A stretch of 64,000 nt of DNA, from contig JAQJVK010000006.1 of NCBI GenBank assembly GCA_035578135.1, forward strand, positions 4,755,501 through 4,819,500. Reading direction: 5' to 3'. A model generated the notes under the pieces. That model worked only from the letters and a program-made list of their open reading frames with translations. It was not told where the DNA came from and did not search any database. This document shows, piece by piece, positions 1-11,500 of this stretch; positions within the stretch are counted from its first letter, which is position 1; every line of letters begins with the position of its first letter. The stretch is from Flexamia atlantica (taxonomy: Eukaryota > Arthropoda > Insecta > Hemiptera > Cicadellidae). A program made the translations under genes and the position numbers.

Positions 1-2313
1 AGCAAGAACCATTTTGCACCAACACTTTCTACTAAAAAAAAAACATTGTCGTGGCTCGATTCTGATGACATTTCGAAATTTAATGTAAAACACAAATAAA
101 ATATAAATATAAAAATAAAAGTAAAACTAATCAATATAAACAAAAATATAAGTGGTCAAATTATAAGAGATCAAACTTTCAAACTGTTGAAGAAAGAAAT
201 TAATGACTCCAGAAAAAACGTAAAAATCACCCAATGTACAATTAAAAGTAAATTCGATAACCAAACATAACAATAAACAAAGATGTTCATATGACGTTTC
301 ATTTCATTATCGTATATCTGGATTTAGATCATATGACTTCTAATTAGAATATCATGGTGCTATCTCCGCTTACTCGCTCAGAGCAATGCTCAGAGCCAGG
401 GTCAGAGCCTGGGTCAAAGCTTCCCTCCCGGCTACCCACCAGGCTTGCCTCCCGGCTCCGGTATGAACGTACCCTTAGTCAACTAATAATTGACTTAATG
501 TATTATTAGCTTTTCACTCAACCTATATTTTGTTATATAAAATCCTCAAAGAAGAAAATGGTCATGTATGTTTTTTAAGTACAGTATTATAATGCCTTGT
601 TAAATTGAGGTCTGAATAGTGAAGTTATAAATAAACTACTGCGATTATTTACATTCCAAATTATAACTACTTTTATGAATAATATCAGTAATTAGAAATC
701 TCTTAAGCTACTAATATAGGAACAGTCTTTGAGATATTCAATCTGTAACATTATTCAGCATGCTATTGGCACTTATTTATGTACCTAAAAATGCTCTTAA
801 TTTTTCAAATCCTAAATAATATAAGCGAGGCTGGATTCAAAAATACATTCAGAAGATGTTTTTCAGTTATTAATGCTGTTTTGTGAATGTTTTGTTAAAC
901 ATAAGTAAAAAATTAACCTACCTTAGACACTAATAAAAGTGCATTCAAACAAACTTGACACGTTTGTCATAACATTCTCAAGGTGATTTGCTGGTGAAAA
1001 TCCCACCACCGTGTATTTTAAGTCTTAACGTGTTCACTGTGTCATGAATCAGCAGTCACTCATTGGAGACTTGCCCTGTGTGTGGTGACTGGCACATGTT
1101 GCCTGCAGCGGGCGAATTTCCTAAAATAGTTGCACTCTTTGTCAGGATTGAACTCACTGATTTCCTATGAAGATACCTGTGGTATACAATTTTAAATGAG
1201 TCCCCAGTGCCTGACACTGCATAGATTTAAAAATATTTGTTAAGTGTGGTGTGCCTCAACAGTGTATCATATAATTTTCACTGTGTAATAATTGACACTT
1301 TAATAATTGAAAAAAATCAAATTAAATATTGGAAAACTCCACTAAATTCAACATTTTATATAAACTTTTATAAATACACTTCAAATATTCATAATATAAA
1401 AAAACCTGTATAGAAGAGATGGTTTCTCTCTGTTTGTTTGTAGTGTGGGTTAAAACCTACTGAACCTACTGGGCTGAAATTTTGCACAAAGGTAGGTCGA
1501 CCAGACTGTTGACCATTTAGGCATATTCATGTCTTTAAAATCCCCACGGACTTCGCCCCAAAGGCTTTTTATGCATATATTTTGTACTCATTTTAAGATT
1601 AATTTGTGTAGTTTTTATTTGTCTCCATTTTGGAACTATTGGGAACTCTATTAATGTTTTTTGGGGAACCAACCATGCAAAAAGCAGGTCTTACAGCTAG
1701 ATTGTTATAAAGTCAGTTAAATAATATTGTTTACTCCAGTATGGTGTGAGTCACTGGTGGTAATGGCATAAGTTTCTTCAATCTGGTTTTAGCATTCCTA
1801 ACTGTTCCAAAAAACTCCAAAAATGCTCTAACTACAACCATCATCACACCAGAGCGTACCAAAGTTTTTCCAATAAGAAACAGCGGTTATTCATTCCGAA
1901 CAGAGTGACGATCTCGCAATGAGACTCCAGGGGCTCAGGCAGCAATATCAGGCAAATCTTCACATTTTATGACTCAGTGAACAAGTTGAGAGGCAAAGCC
2001 TAGAGCATTCAAGAACTGAAAATTTATATAAAAAAGATTCGATGTTACATTTAGAGATTTTAGGAAGACCAAACAGTTGGTTTCCAAAATTAACGTATAT
2101 CATAATTTGTGAATGTATTTGTCAATTTTTGGAGGTGTACTTTATCAAGAGTTATTTTTACTGCATTAGATAATGAATACTGAATACTGTTTACTTCACT
2201 CCTCCACCACTTACGTACTATGCTATAGAGACAAATCGATGTCTAAAGTTACCAAGTTACAGTCAAAGCCTAAAATTTAATATATTTCCAAAATCACAGC
2301 ATCATAGGATCGA
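1..2313. other. AT-rich 3' flank, no gene seen
   Basis: No coding exon or RNA gene was recognised. Around 381-460 there is a GC-richer patch with repeated CCCGGCT/CCTCCCGG words. Around 1420-1560 a segment resembles dispersed insect repeats (a phrase ending in GGGCTGAAATTTTGCACA). The rest is simple AT-rich DNA. Confidence 0.5.
2276..2281 (-). other. Possible polyadenylation signal (ATTAAA)
   Basis: ATTAAA on the minus strand lies about 33 bases past the ZC2HC1C-like stop codon. It is the common variant of the polyadenylation hexamer. The implied 3' UTR would be very short, and in such AT-rich DNA chance occurrence is likely. Confidence 0.3.
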
Positions 2314-2598
2314 TCAGCGCCTGGTCTGTGCGGTGGTCTTGGGCTTGGCGGGGGCCGAGGGCTTGGGTTTGTTGTGTATCATGGTGGCACACTTGGGTAT
2401 GTGGCGCTCGGCCGCCGCCTCGTTGAAGCGCCGCCCGCAGTGGGGACACTGGATGTAGTCGGAGGTGTCGAGGGGTGGGGGCGGCGGCAGGTCCGACAGC
2501 TTGCCTCCCTTCGCCACGTGCTGCTGCGCCTGCTTCGCTGCCCGGATGTTGCTAATGAACTCTTCGTGCTTGCGGCGCCAGTTTGATTTCGTCAAGGT
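2314..2598 (-). CDS. ZC2HC1C: ZC2HC1C-like exon 6 (second C2HC finger, C-terminus)
   Basis: The acceptor ATTGCAG (2600-2599) is followed by TLTKSNWRRKHEEFISNIRA, a family hallmark. The Gly/Leu/Pro segment and the second finger DYIQCPHCGRRFNEAAAERH with closing IPKC come next. The ORF ends at TGA 2316-2314 after a Lys/Pro/Ala-rich tail of about 24 residues. As in ZC2HC1C, little follows the second finger. Confidence 0.95.
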   Translation of the reverse strand, partial: TLTKSNWRRKHEEFISNIRAAKQAQQHVAKGGKLSDLPPPPPLDTSDYIQCPHCGRRFNEAAAERHIPKCATMIHNKPKPSAPAKPKTTAQTRR

Positions 2599-5500
2599 CT
2601 GCAATAGTAATGATGATTTATACAAAATTATCAAATAAATTTAAATTTAAGTTTCATTACAACGGGTTTGGACCGATCCCGATCAAAACATTAAAAAATG
2701 CCACTGGCGTAGAGAGACACAAAATACAAAAAAAATACAACAGTTTTCTGATCTGGCGTCTTTATGTTAAAGATAAAAATAAGGGAGGATAATGCAGAGG
2801 TTTGCTAGGCACTTAGAACAGAAGCCTCAAATTGTGAATAGGAATTGAGTGGGCGGGTTCAGGTCGTGATCCTTGGGTGTGCGAACCTACTGTAAGCAGG
2901 CCCGTACTGGGCATGTCAAGAGGGCGGGGGACAAGTCTGACGAGGGCGCCGAGCAGTGGTCTGCTTAGATATTTTCCTTGGGGGGCACCAACCACTGGGG
3001 GGTCTGGGGGCTCTCCTCCTGGGAAATGTTAGAAAATAAGACCTATATACTAGCATTTTTAGGCAATTAAGAGGCATAAAAACAAACACTGCAATTTTAG
3101 AAATCCGAACAAAGCAAGGCTGATCCCTGGCCGTATTCTGGAAAATTCAAATTTCCCAGGATTTTTAAGTAAAATTCTCTTTAAATAACAAAATAAGTAG
3201 GATATTCATCTTTGCTAAGTTATTAGTTTTTTACCTGATATCAGTAAATCCTCCGTAACATAAACAAAATTAAGGTAGCAAATTTAATTATTCAACATAC
3301 AGGGTGTCCCGAAATTATGGTAAAATATTTTAGTATGTGATTGCTGAGGTAAAAATAAGAAAAAAAGTTCATATAAACATAGGGCCTAAAGTGCTTTGTT
3401 TTCCGTCTGTGCCTCAGTTTGTGTTTTTTACATGTTTAATTATATCTCACGAACCTCTTGACGAGTAAACTTCAAACTTCGTACATGGATGGTCATTATT
3501 AAGAACTATTTTTGCAAGAAGTATCAAATTTCTACTTTGTACCATTTCAAAATGGCAACTGTTTTTTGTTTTAAAAGCTAAATATCTTAAAAACCGTAAA
3601 TTTTAGAAAAATTATACAAGAGACTAAAAAGCTGAGTAAATTAATCCTATTAACGCTGATATTAAGATTATGATGATCGGACTACTAATGACGGAGAAAT
3701 TTTAATTTTTCCAAATAAAAACATGGAAATTTCTGACAGTTTGTTCTAAAGGACCATGTTTTTATTCAGATTTATTTTTATTTTATTATTGTTATTTAAA
3801 TATTTTATATTTTTAGATATTTAGATATTTTATTTTTTTTTATTGTTAAGATATTTTGCTTTTAAAACAAAAAACAGTCGCCATTTTGAAATGGTACAAA
3901 GTAGAAATTTGATACTTCTTGCAAAAATAGTTCTTAATAATGACCATCCATGTACGAAGTTTGAAGTTTGTACGTCAAGAGGTTCGTGAGATATGATTAA
4001 ACATGTAAAAAACACAAACTGACGCACAGACGGAAAACGAAGCACTTTAGGCCCTATGTTTATATGAACTTTTTTTCTTGTTTTTACCTCAGCAATCACA
4101 TACTAAAATATTTTACCATAATCTCGGGACACCCTGTATATCTACAATAACGTTTAAAAATTTTATCTCGATGTTAAACTACGAATATACTATTTCAATC
4201 AGGGTAAAATTTTCACTAACCTTCATTAATAAAACTGCCTAATCAAAAAGAAATCCGTATAAAAACCACAAGAAATGACCATAAGACGTAGAATCAAATT
4301 ATGAATTAAAGTATTGATAGCCTACCACTAATTTTCACATGTTCTCAATACTTACAAAAAAAATACAATTCATATCAAAAAATAATTTTGTCTGCCATTC
4401 AAAGGAGTAAAAACGTTCGCAGCTTCAAGTTTTAGTATAGATTTATCATAAAAATCACAAAAATGGGCAAGAGAATACTTTGGAAATAGAAATGGGAATC
4501 CGCGTCCTGCAGACAGCAGATGTGATGTGGTGGTGCGCAGTAGCCTACTGGATCTGGCATTTTACCCTCAAACTCAATGAAAAATCCCTGCTTCTAGCCG
4601 GTAAGACGGCAATAATCCCCGTAAAACCTTCAAAGTAGGTACCAAATACCGGGAATCCTGGCCTTACCAGGTTTTTTTTAATTTCACAATTATTGAGTTA
4701 ATCCCCGCTGCCCAAGTTTAAAATCCCGGGTTTTCTTAATACCCGGGTTGGCACTACTGGTGCTATCATAGCTGATCAGTGGATTCGTGAGCTCCCAGTT
4801 TTATGTGATTTATAAAAGATTATCATCGTGAATTGACCCTTATCTGTCACAAACAAGTTAATTAAGGGTCCGGTTTTATTATCAGTTTAGAATATCGTCG
4901 TGGGCGAACCCTGGTTGCGTTAATCAGTCGTGATTGTCGTGCCGTAAAGTGCACGTGGTCGTGCTACAACTGTGTGTAAGGACAAGTCCGGTTGTACGCG
5001 TGTAACCAAGCTAAAAGTGATCCTGTGCGCGAGCGATTAAGTATATTTTCTGTTGAAAGTGTGCTAATGAGTGGCTCAACAATAGAAAAATATTTTACAT
5101 CGACGCCGAGAAGTATTAAACGTCCTAAACCCGCATCTTCACCGGAGTCTGTGCAGGAACACCTCACCGACATGGGTACCGCATGCGCGGATTTATGGGG
5201 GTGCCAGGGGGTTCCCGGCACCCCCTGATTGTGGATGGATTATTTGGCAGAAAATTGTGAATCAATTTTCAATATAATTTTGAATATAAGCTTTTACATA
5301 AATTACAACAGGGGTGTTATGAAATGAAATGAGAGCCCGTATGACTGCAAACGGGCTATTTGAATAGGAGTTTGATGTTTGAATATGAGCATACAATACT
5401 TCATAAGTGACGTGCCCTGGCACCCCCAAAAATTAACACCTAAATCCGCCTATGGGGTACCGGCGACGAGAAAGTAGGTGAGCTCACCCATGGACAGTTA

Positions 5501-8500
5501 ATGAGAGACATTGCTGATTTATTAGATAAAAAGCTAGATGAGAAGTTTGACCAGAAACTTGTGAATTTAGTAACAAAGGAAGATCTAGCTAGCCTATCAG
5601 GCAAAGTACCTGAACTCACGCAGGAGAATTCTAGGTTAAAACAAGAAATCTTGCACCTCAAGCAGCAAGGAAATCTGAATATGAATAAACTGATAGACTT
5701 AGAAAGTAGGTCTTGTCGTAACAACCTTATATTTCGTGGGCTTAAGTTTAGTGATACTACCAGGGACTTTAAAACAGTTGTAGCAAGGTTTTGTAAGGAG
5801 GTGCTTGGTGCAGGGGACACCATCTTCATAAATCGAGCACATTTGCTGGGTAGAGATCGAAAGGCAATAAGAGCACACATTCCTAATGACTGTGATATAG
5901 ATTACATTATGTCCAGGGTGAAAACTCTGCGTGGCACAGGATTCACAGTGTATAAGGACTTCCCGGCCGAAGTTCGGTTTAAGAGGGCGAGTTTGGCAGC
6001 TGTTCGGTCAGAGGTAGAAAAAGTGGCGGGGAAAAGACGGATGCCAATCGTATTTGATCACCTGGTAATAAACGGAAGTCGTTTCATGTGGGAAGAAGGA
6101 AAATTAATGGCACGAGAGGGAAGGTTCCAAGAGGATGGCGGAGTGAGACTGAGGAAACTCTTTAAACACGACTTTAGCACCTTTATAGACATCTTAAGCC
6201 AGCGACCTTCGAATCCGAGACAGCAAACAAATTCGATCGAGGTAGAGGAGACGAGCGCTGGAGGCGGAGGCCGGGGCGACACGAGAGCAGAGGCGACGAC
6301 GGTACATTCAGCCACGGCGGTGACCAACGAGGGGACGAGCGGCGACAACTGAGGAGGTGACACCAACCCCCCAGGGAGGAGAGGTCCAGCGAGTGCGACA
6401 GTTAAGAGGACTGAGTCTACAGGTCTTTTAAAGTTCTTATCATACAATGTTTGTGGTTTGAAAAATAAAATTAGGTATTGCAGTTTTTTAGGTTTGATTA
6501 ATAGCTATGATGTAGTGGTTCTTATGGAAACATTTATTTCTGAATCTGATAGTAGTTTTATAAGAGATAAATTAGTAAACTTTAAAACATATTTTGTTCC
6601 TGCTATTAGATGTGCGAACTTGGGTAGAAATAGCGGGGGAATGGTCTTAATGATAAACAGAAGGTCAGAGCTAGAAAAAAATTTATCTTTTGTTAATATA
6701 AACAGTGTGGTTTATATTCGGGTTGAATGTGAGCCAACTGGAGGAAATATATTATTCTTACCTGTCTATTTAAATTATAATAGCTGGGAATTTGACTTTT
6801 TCCGTTTGATTGAAAGTGAAAGTATTAATAATGAACGAGAAAATGTGATTATTGTTGGTGATTTAAATGGGCGCATTGGAGCAGAGCAAAAAATCGGGGA
6901 TCGTTTATTAGAAGATTTAAATAAGAATGTCTGTAGTATTAGAAATTCTAAAGATAACAAAATAAATTCTAAGGGTCGGAAAATCTTAAATTTTTTTGAT
7001 GATAAAGGTTTAACTGTTTTAAATGGGAGAACTTGTGGGGATAAAAAGGGTGAGTACACTTTTGTTGGTCCAATGGGTAGCTCTGTAATAGACTTGGCTG
7101 CTGTTCCCCTGAACCTGTTAAACATTGTTAATGATTTTAGAGTTGTACCACAGACAGGTTCTGATCATATGCCAATCGAGTCTAAAGTTTGTATTCCCAC
7201 ACGGGTCGCTGGAGGACAGGGTCAGGGCCAGGAGGATGGGGAACCGCTTCAGCTCTTACCTAAACTCTGGTGGAAAAATGGCGATGAGGTGAGTTACGCG
7301 AATAAAATAAGAGAGATGTTAAATAATTTTGTAATAGAACAAGATAGTCAGGTTAACGTTAACAATATAACGCAGATAATTACTGATAGTGATAGTGACT
7401 GAACGCAGATAAAACTTTTAGGCTAGGCTATTTGGTTTTTGTTTGCAGGTTCTTGTATTTATCAGGAAGAGTGAGAATTAATAAAAACATTTCTTATTTA
7501 ATGAGGACTGAAAAAGTGCCAACCGCAGACGGTCATTGACCATTGTTTCCAAGTGCTCAGGCTGAAATGTTATGTATGTAAAAAATACAATAAAGCACTT
7601 TTTTCTTTCTTTCTTTCTTTCTTTCTTAATACCCGTAAAGTACCCAATAACCAAACGGCTTCTGGGAACACTGCCTATTATTTAATTTTATTTAGCAGGT
7701 TGACACCAATAGAAACACTGAGCCTTACCAAACACATACTAACAACTTAAACTAACAAAAAAACAAGTTTAATCAAAGAAAATAAATACCGTAGCAGTAA
7801 TTTCGGAATGTTTTGTTGTTGGTCTAAAATTCCTGGCTTTACCAAGTTTCTTTTATATAAGTAATGTTGGTTTAATTCGGTTTAATCGGCCTAAGTCTAA
7901 AACACCCGGGTTACCTGATTTTTCTTATTCCTGCAAAATCCCCGAAAAGCCAACAAAATACCCGAAAACCGGATAAATACCCGGTTATTTCAACACTGGT
8001 GGTGCGTAATGCAGACAAGTGTCTCAACCTTGCAGTTTGTTTAGAAGCAAGGGGATGGAAAACATGGTTTATTTTAACAAAATAACTAAGAAATATTTGA
8101 ATATACCGGCATTGTAAATAAAAAGAATGCAAGTTTTGAGTTTTTATTACAAAAAACTCAAAAATTAAATTCTTGGTGGTGTCAAGAGGGCGCCGGTTAT
8201 ACCTTCAAGGGGAGGGCGCAGGGGGACACGTCCCCCTGCCCCCCGGGCCAGCACGGGCCTGACTGTAAGGTATAATTGGGTCGAAAACAGGCCCAGATTG
8301 AGGTAATGAGAAGGCCCAGTTTTTTAAATTAAAAAAAAAAACAACGATTTAAGAGTCCATTTTAAATTTACATTTTAACGTACCTGTGCGTTCTATACCT
8401 GAATGTTTTGAAGGACCCAAAGAAAGAAATTAAAACTCAGGTGCGGTACAAGTCTTTGACCCGTTACCCATGCAAAAGCTAAGAAAAAATTTTAAATGAA

Positions 8501-11500
8501 AGTGGATTAATTGCTACTTCACTGCCACTGGGCAAAAATTTCCTCCTCCTCAAACACACATCTCAATTTATTTGGCCTCTTAAAATAATTCACAATGAGT
8601 GTTGGTCACTGTAGAGACATGTCCTGGCCAAAGGCTCTCAGACAATAGATTTTTAAATTGTAATGAAAGAAAAATAGCAGAAACCAATAAACAGGAATGA
8701 AAGAAGACCACTACACTGACCTAGTAAATCAGATTACCATAACAAATTTTTGATTATCAAGATAATACTGTTCATATTATATAGTTGTTGTTAAATTGAC
8801 CAGTGTGATTCAGTATTTAAATATTTTTACTTTGTTGTGTTTGAACTTTCTTTGGTTTCTTCTTAAAATATTTTACTGTAGCCCATAGTTAAAATATCCG
8901 AGAAGAATTTTCTCCAACAATTGATCCAAAACAAGCATACTAACCGGTGGTGCTTGCGATGAACGTCCTTTCCTAGCAAATTGTTCAAGCTCTGTTCCCT
9001 TCACTCTCTGTTTAGCTACATCGAAAGGTTTTCTCTTTTTGCGAGCAGTCTTGGCACATATTTCAGAGTGAGCTTGAATCCTGTCCGGGGCGAAGCTGCG
9101 ATTGCAGGTCTTGCAAGGCACCAAGTCAGAGCGGGCCCCACTGGCGGGGCCTGAAGGGGCCTTCATGCCCATGGGGCCCCTTGCTGGTGTCCCGCCCCTG
9201 GACTGTGAGACACCCCCTGATGTGGTGGTTGCTCCTGATCGTGTTGTTGGAGTTCTTTTAGCTGGTGCCCCTTTATTCATTTTTGGAGGTTCTTTTTCCT
9301 GAAAACACACTTTTAATTAGCTAACTTAATTAAAGCATGTTTATCAATATAAACCAATATTTAACGTCAATAGTAAGTCTCAACACTATATTACACAAAA
9401 AACCTTTAATATGTTAATTTTACCATACAGTTTATTAAATTTCATTTGTGTGTAAATACTGTTTTTGTAATATTCAACCCTTCCTGGACTAAAGGCAGAT
9501 ATTCTGCTAAGGATTTGTACCTAATCCTTTGGCAGGCAAAGATATCCACTGACTACTTTGAGATTTGGGGACAGCTTAAGCTTAAGCTTATAGACTCCTA
9601 CTTCTTTTATTAGGTACCCTACAGGTTTTTAGCTCAGAGTCAGTCTGGTAAGAGTGAACTGTGTCTATTAAACTTGATTTAATATTCAATTGTATAGTTT
9701 ATATAATAGAACCTATATATTCACAACACAGTGACTTCTCTTGCATTAACGGTGTGAGTGTTAAAGTATGGTGACAAACAATTGTCAATTAGTGTCCTAA
9801 TGAAAACAATAGGAACTTACAAAAACTAAAACCATTATGATTGTATTGTCTGAGAATATTCATATCTTTCCTTCAGTGTTCATCCTTTGTATGCTCGTTC
9901 CTTTTTATGAGGTGTTTATTTTATTCTCAATTTAAGGAATAACATTATAAATTTTCAAAGTTTAATGTTTTCTATTGTAAACGTGAAGTGCAGGTCCTGG
10001 AATACAATACAATTTTACTTTTATAAATTGTATTAGTTTCCTAATATAAAAATCAACACATGAAAAAGTTTGATTAAATACGAGCCCCACTGCTGTTGCT
10101 GACCTGTGGTGTGGGGGTGGCGGGGGGGTCGGAGACAGGCCTCACAGGCACTCGACTGTTGGCGGAGTTGCGTTGTTTGAGGGCGCTGGCTGGGGGCGTG
10201 GTCTTAGACCGACTACCTATGGGCTGTGCTGCAGGTTTTACCTAAACAGGCAAAAAATTAAATAAAAATGTAATTATTGCCATAGTAATATCAACATCAA
10301 TAAACCAGAAAATACTACGGATTAAAGTCAACAAAGTGTTTCCTCTCAGCAATAGGTGATACAGATATGTAGATTAGCAGTATATAATCAATTCTAAATG
10401 TATGAAATGGAAGGTATTTTTAAGCACTTTGTTGCTATATTACTTTAAATTAATATGCCAACACGAAATTTGTCTTATGAACTCCTCCGTCATTTCTTAA
10501 CCGATTTTGATCATTGACGGCTCATTGTAAACAACGTGTCGCGTAGATTTACAAACTGGCCTTACATTTTTGAAAAAGTCCCTTTGGCTCTGCCCCATTG
10601 GCTTTTAAAGTGCCCATGTTATCCTTATGAAGAACATAATTGTTTACATTTTGATCAGCTGAATAATTTAATTGCTGTTATTTTTTAATTTGTGTAAACA
10701 TAACCCTCAAGACGGATCGTGTTAGCATGATTGTGTTTTAAATTTGTCGCCATTTGAATTATCGCTCTGCTAGAGTAGCGCACGATTCCGTGCGCTCGGA
10801 TCCACTAGTATTACTTTAAATTATCTTGGGAACTGGTTTTTATTATCCAAATGAAAATATACTAGAGTCAACTGTTAATTATAATCAGCCCTAAATAGCG
10901 TAAATTCTTAAATACTTTCCAGCTAAAAGCAATTTTGAGTAGTTTATATCGGCTAAAGTAATGAAAACGGAATAAAAATTTAAATAATTAAAAAATTGTA
11001 TTATGTAGTGGGTTGGAATAACAATAGATTTTTGATTATCAGTAACAAATATTCAATATCCTCTTTTCCCAATTGTGTTTCGGAGCATAATCATAAGGTT
11101 AAACAAACAGGATTGTGTTTTGAATAATCGAGTTATTTTGGATTTAATTATATACTGTAATCGTGTTCAGCGCCATCTAAATTGATTAAAATTCTGCTTA
11201 ATTAAGTTGCATCTCAGCAGCCAGAAAGAGTAACTTTGATTAAACAACCAGTTATAATTAAATTTCATCAACTTGACAAACTTTGAACTTCTGTGATTTG
11301 GTATATAACAAGGAGACTAAAAAGGAATTATTTTATAACTTTGTTTTTTTAGGACTTTTTTGATAGACTCCTTAATTCTTTGTGCCTTGTGATTTAGTGA
11401 ACTAAAAATTTAACCACTTTTATAATTACAAGCTAATTTATGTAAATTACTGCTACAATTGAATATCTACAAGTGTATATATGCTGTGAAAAAGTCCGTC

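Larger units (their letters stand above)
4746..7624 (+). mobile_element. Non-LTR retrotransposon lacking reverse transcriptase
   Basis: The target duplication CTTAATACCCG is present at 4735-4745 and 7625-7635. Inside are a 5' UTR, an L1-like ORF1, an apurinic-type endonuclease domain, about 220 bp of 3' UTR and a (CTTT)n tail (about 7600-7624). No reverse transcriptase motif (YADD, fingers or thumb) is present, whereas a full ORF2 would be several kb. The 5' part is interrupted by a hAT MITE (5182-5454). It lies antisense to the host gene. The duplication and tail indicate that this copy arrived by target-primed insertion. The internal deletion may have preceded mobilisation, as in half-LINE elements, or followed it. 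Confidence 0.85.

Noticed and set aside
2374..2586. Plus-strand ORF opposite exon 6 (and likewise 9102-9302 opposite exon 5)
   Set aside because: They are antisense shadows of conserved zinc-finger exons.
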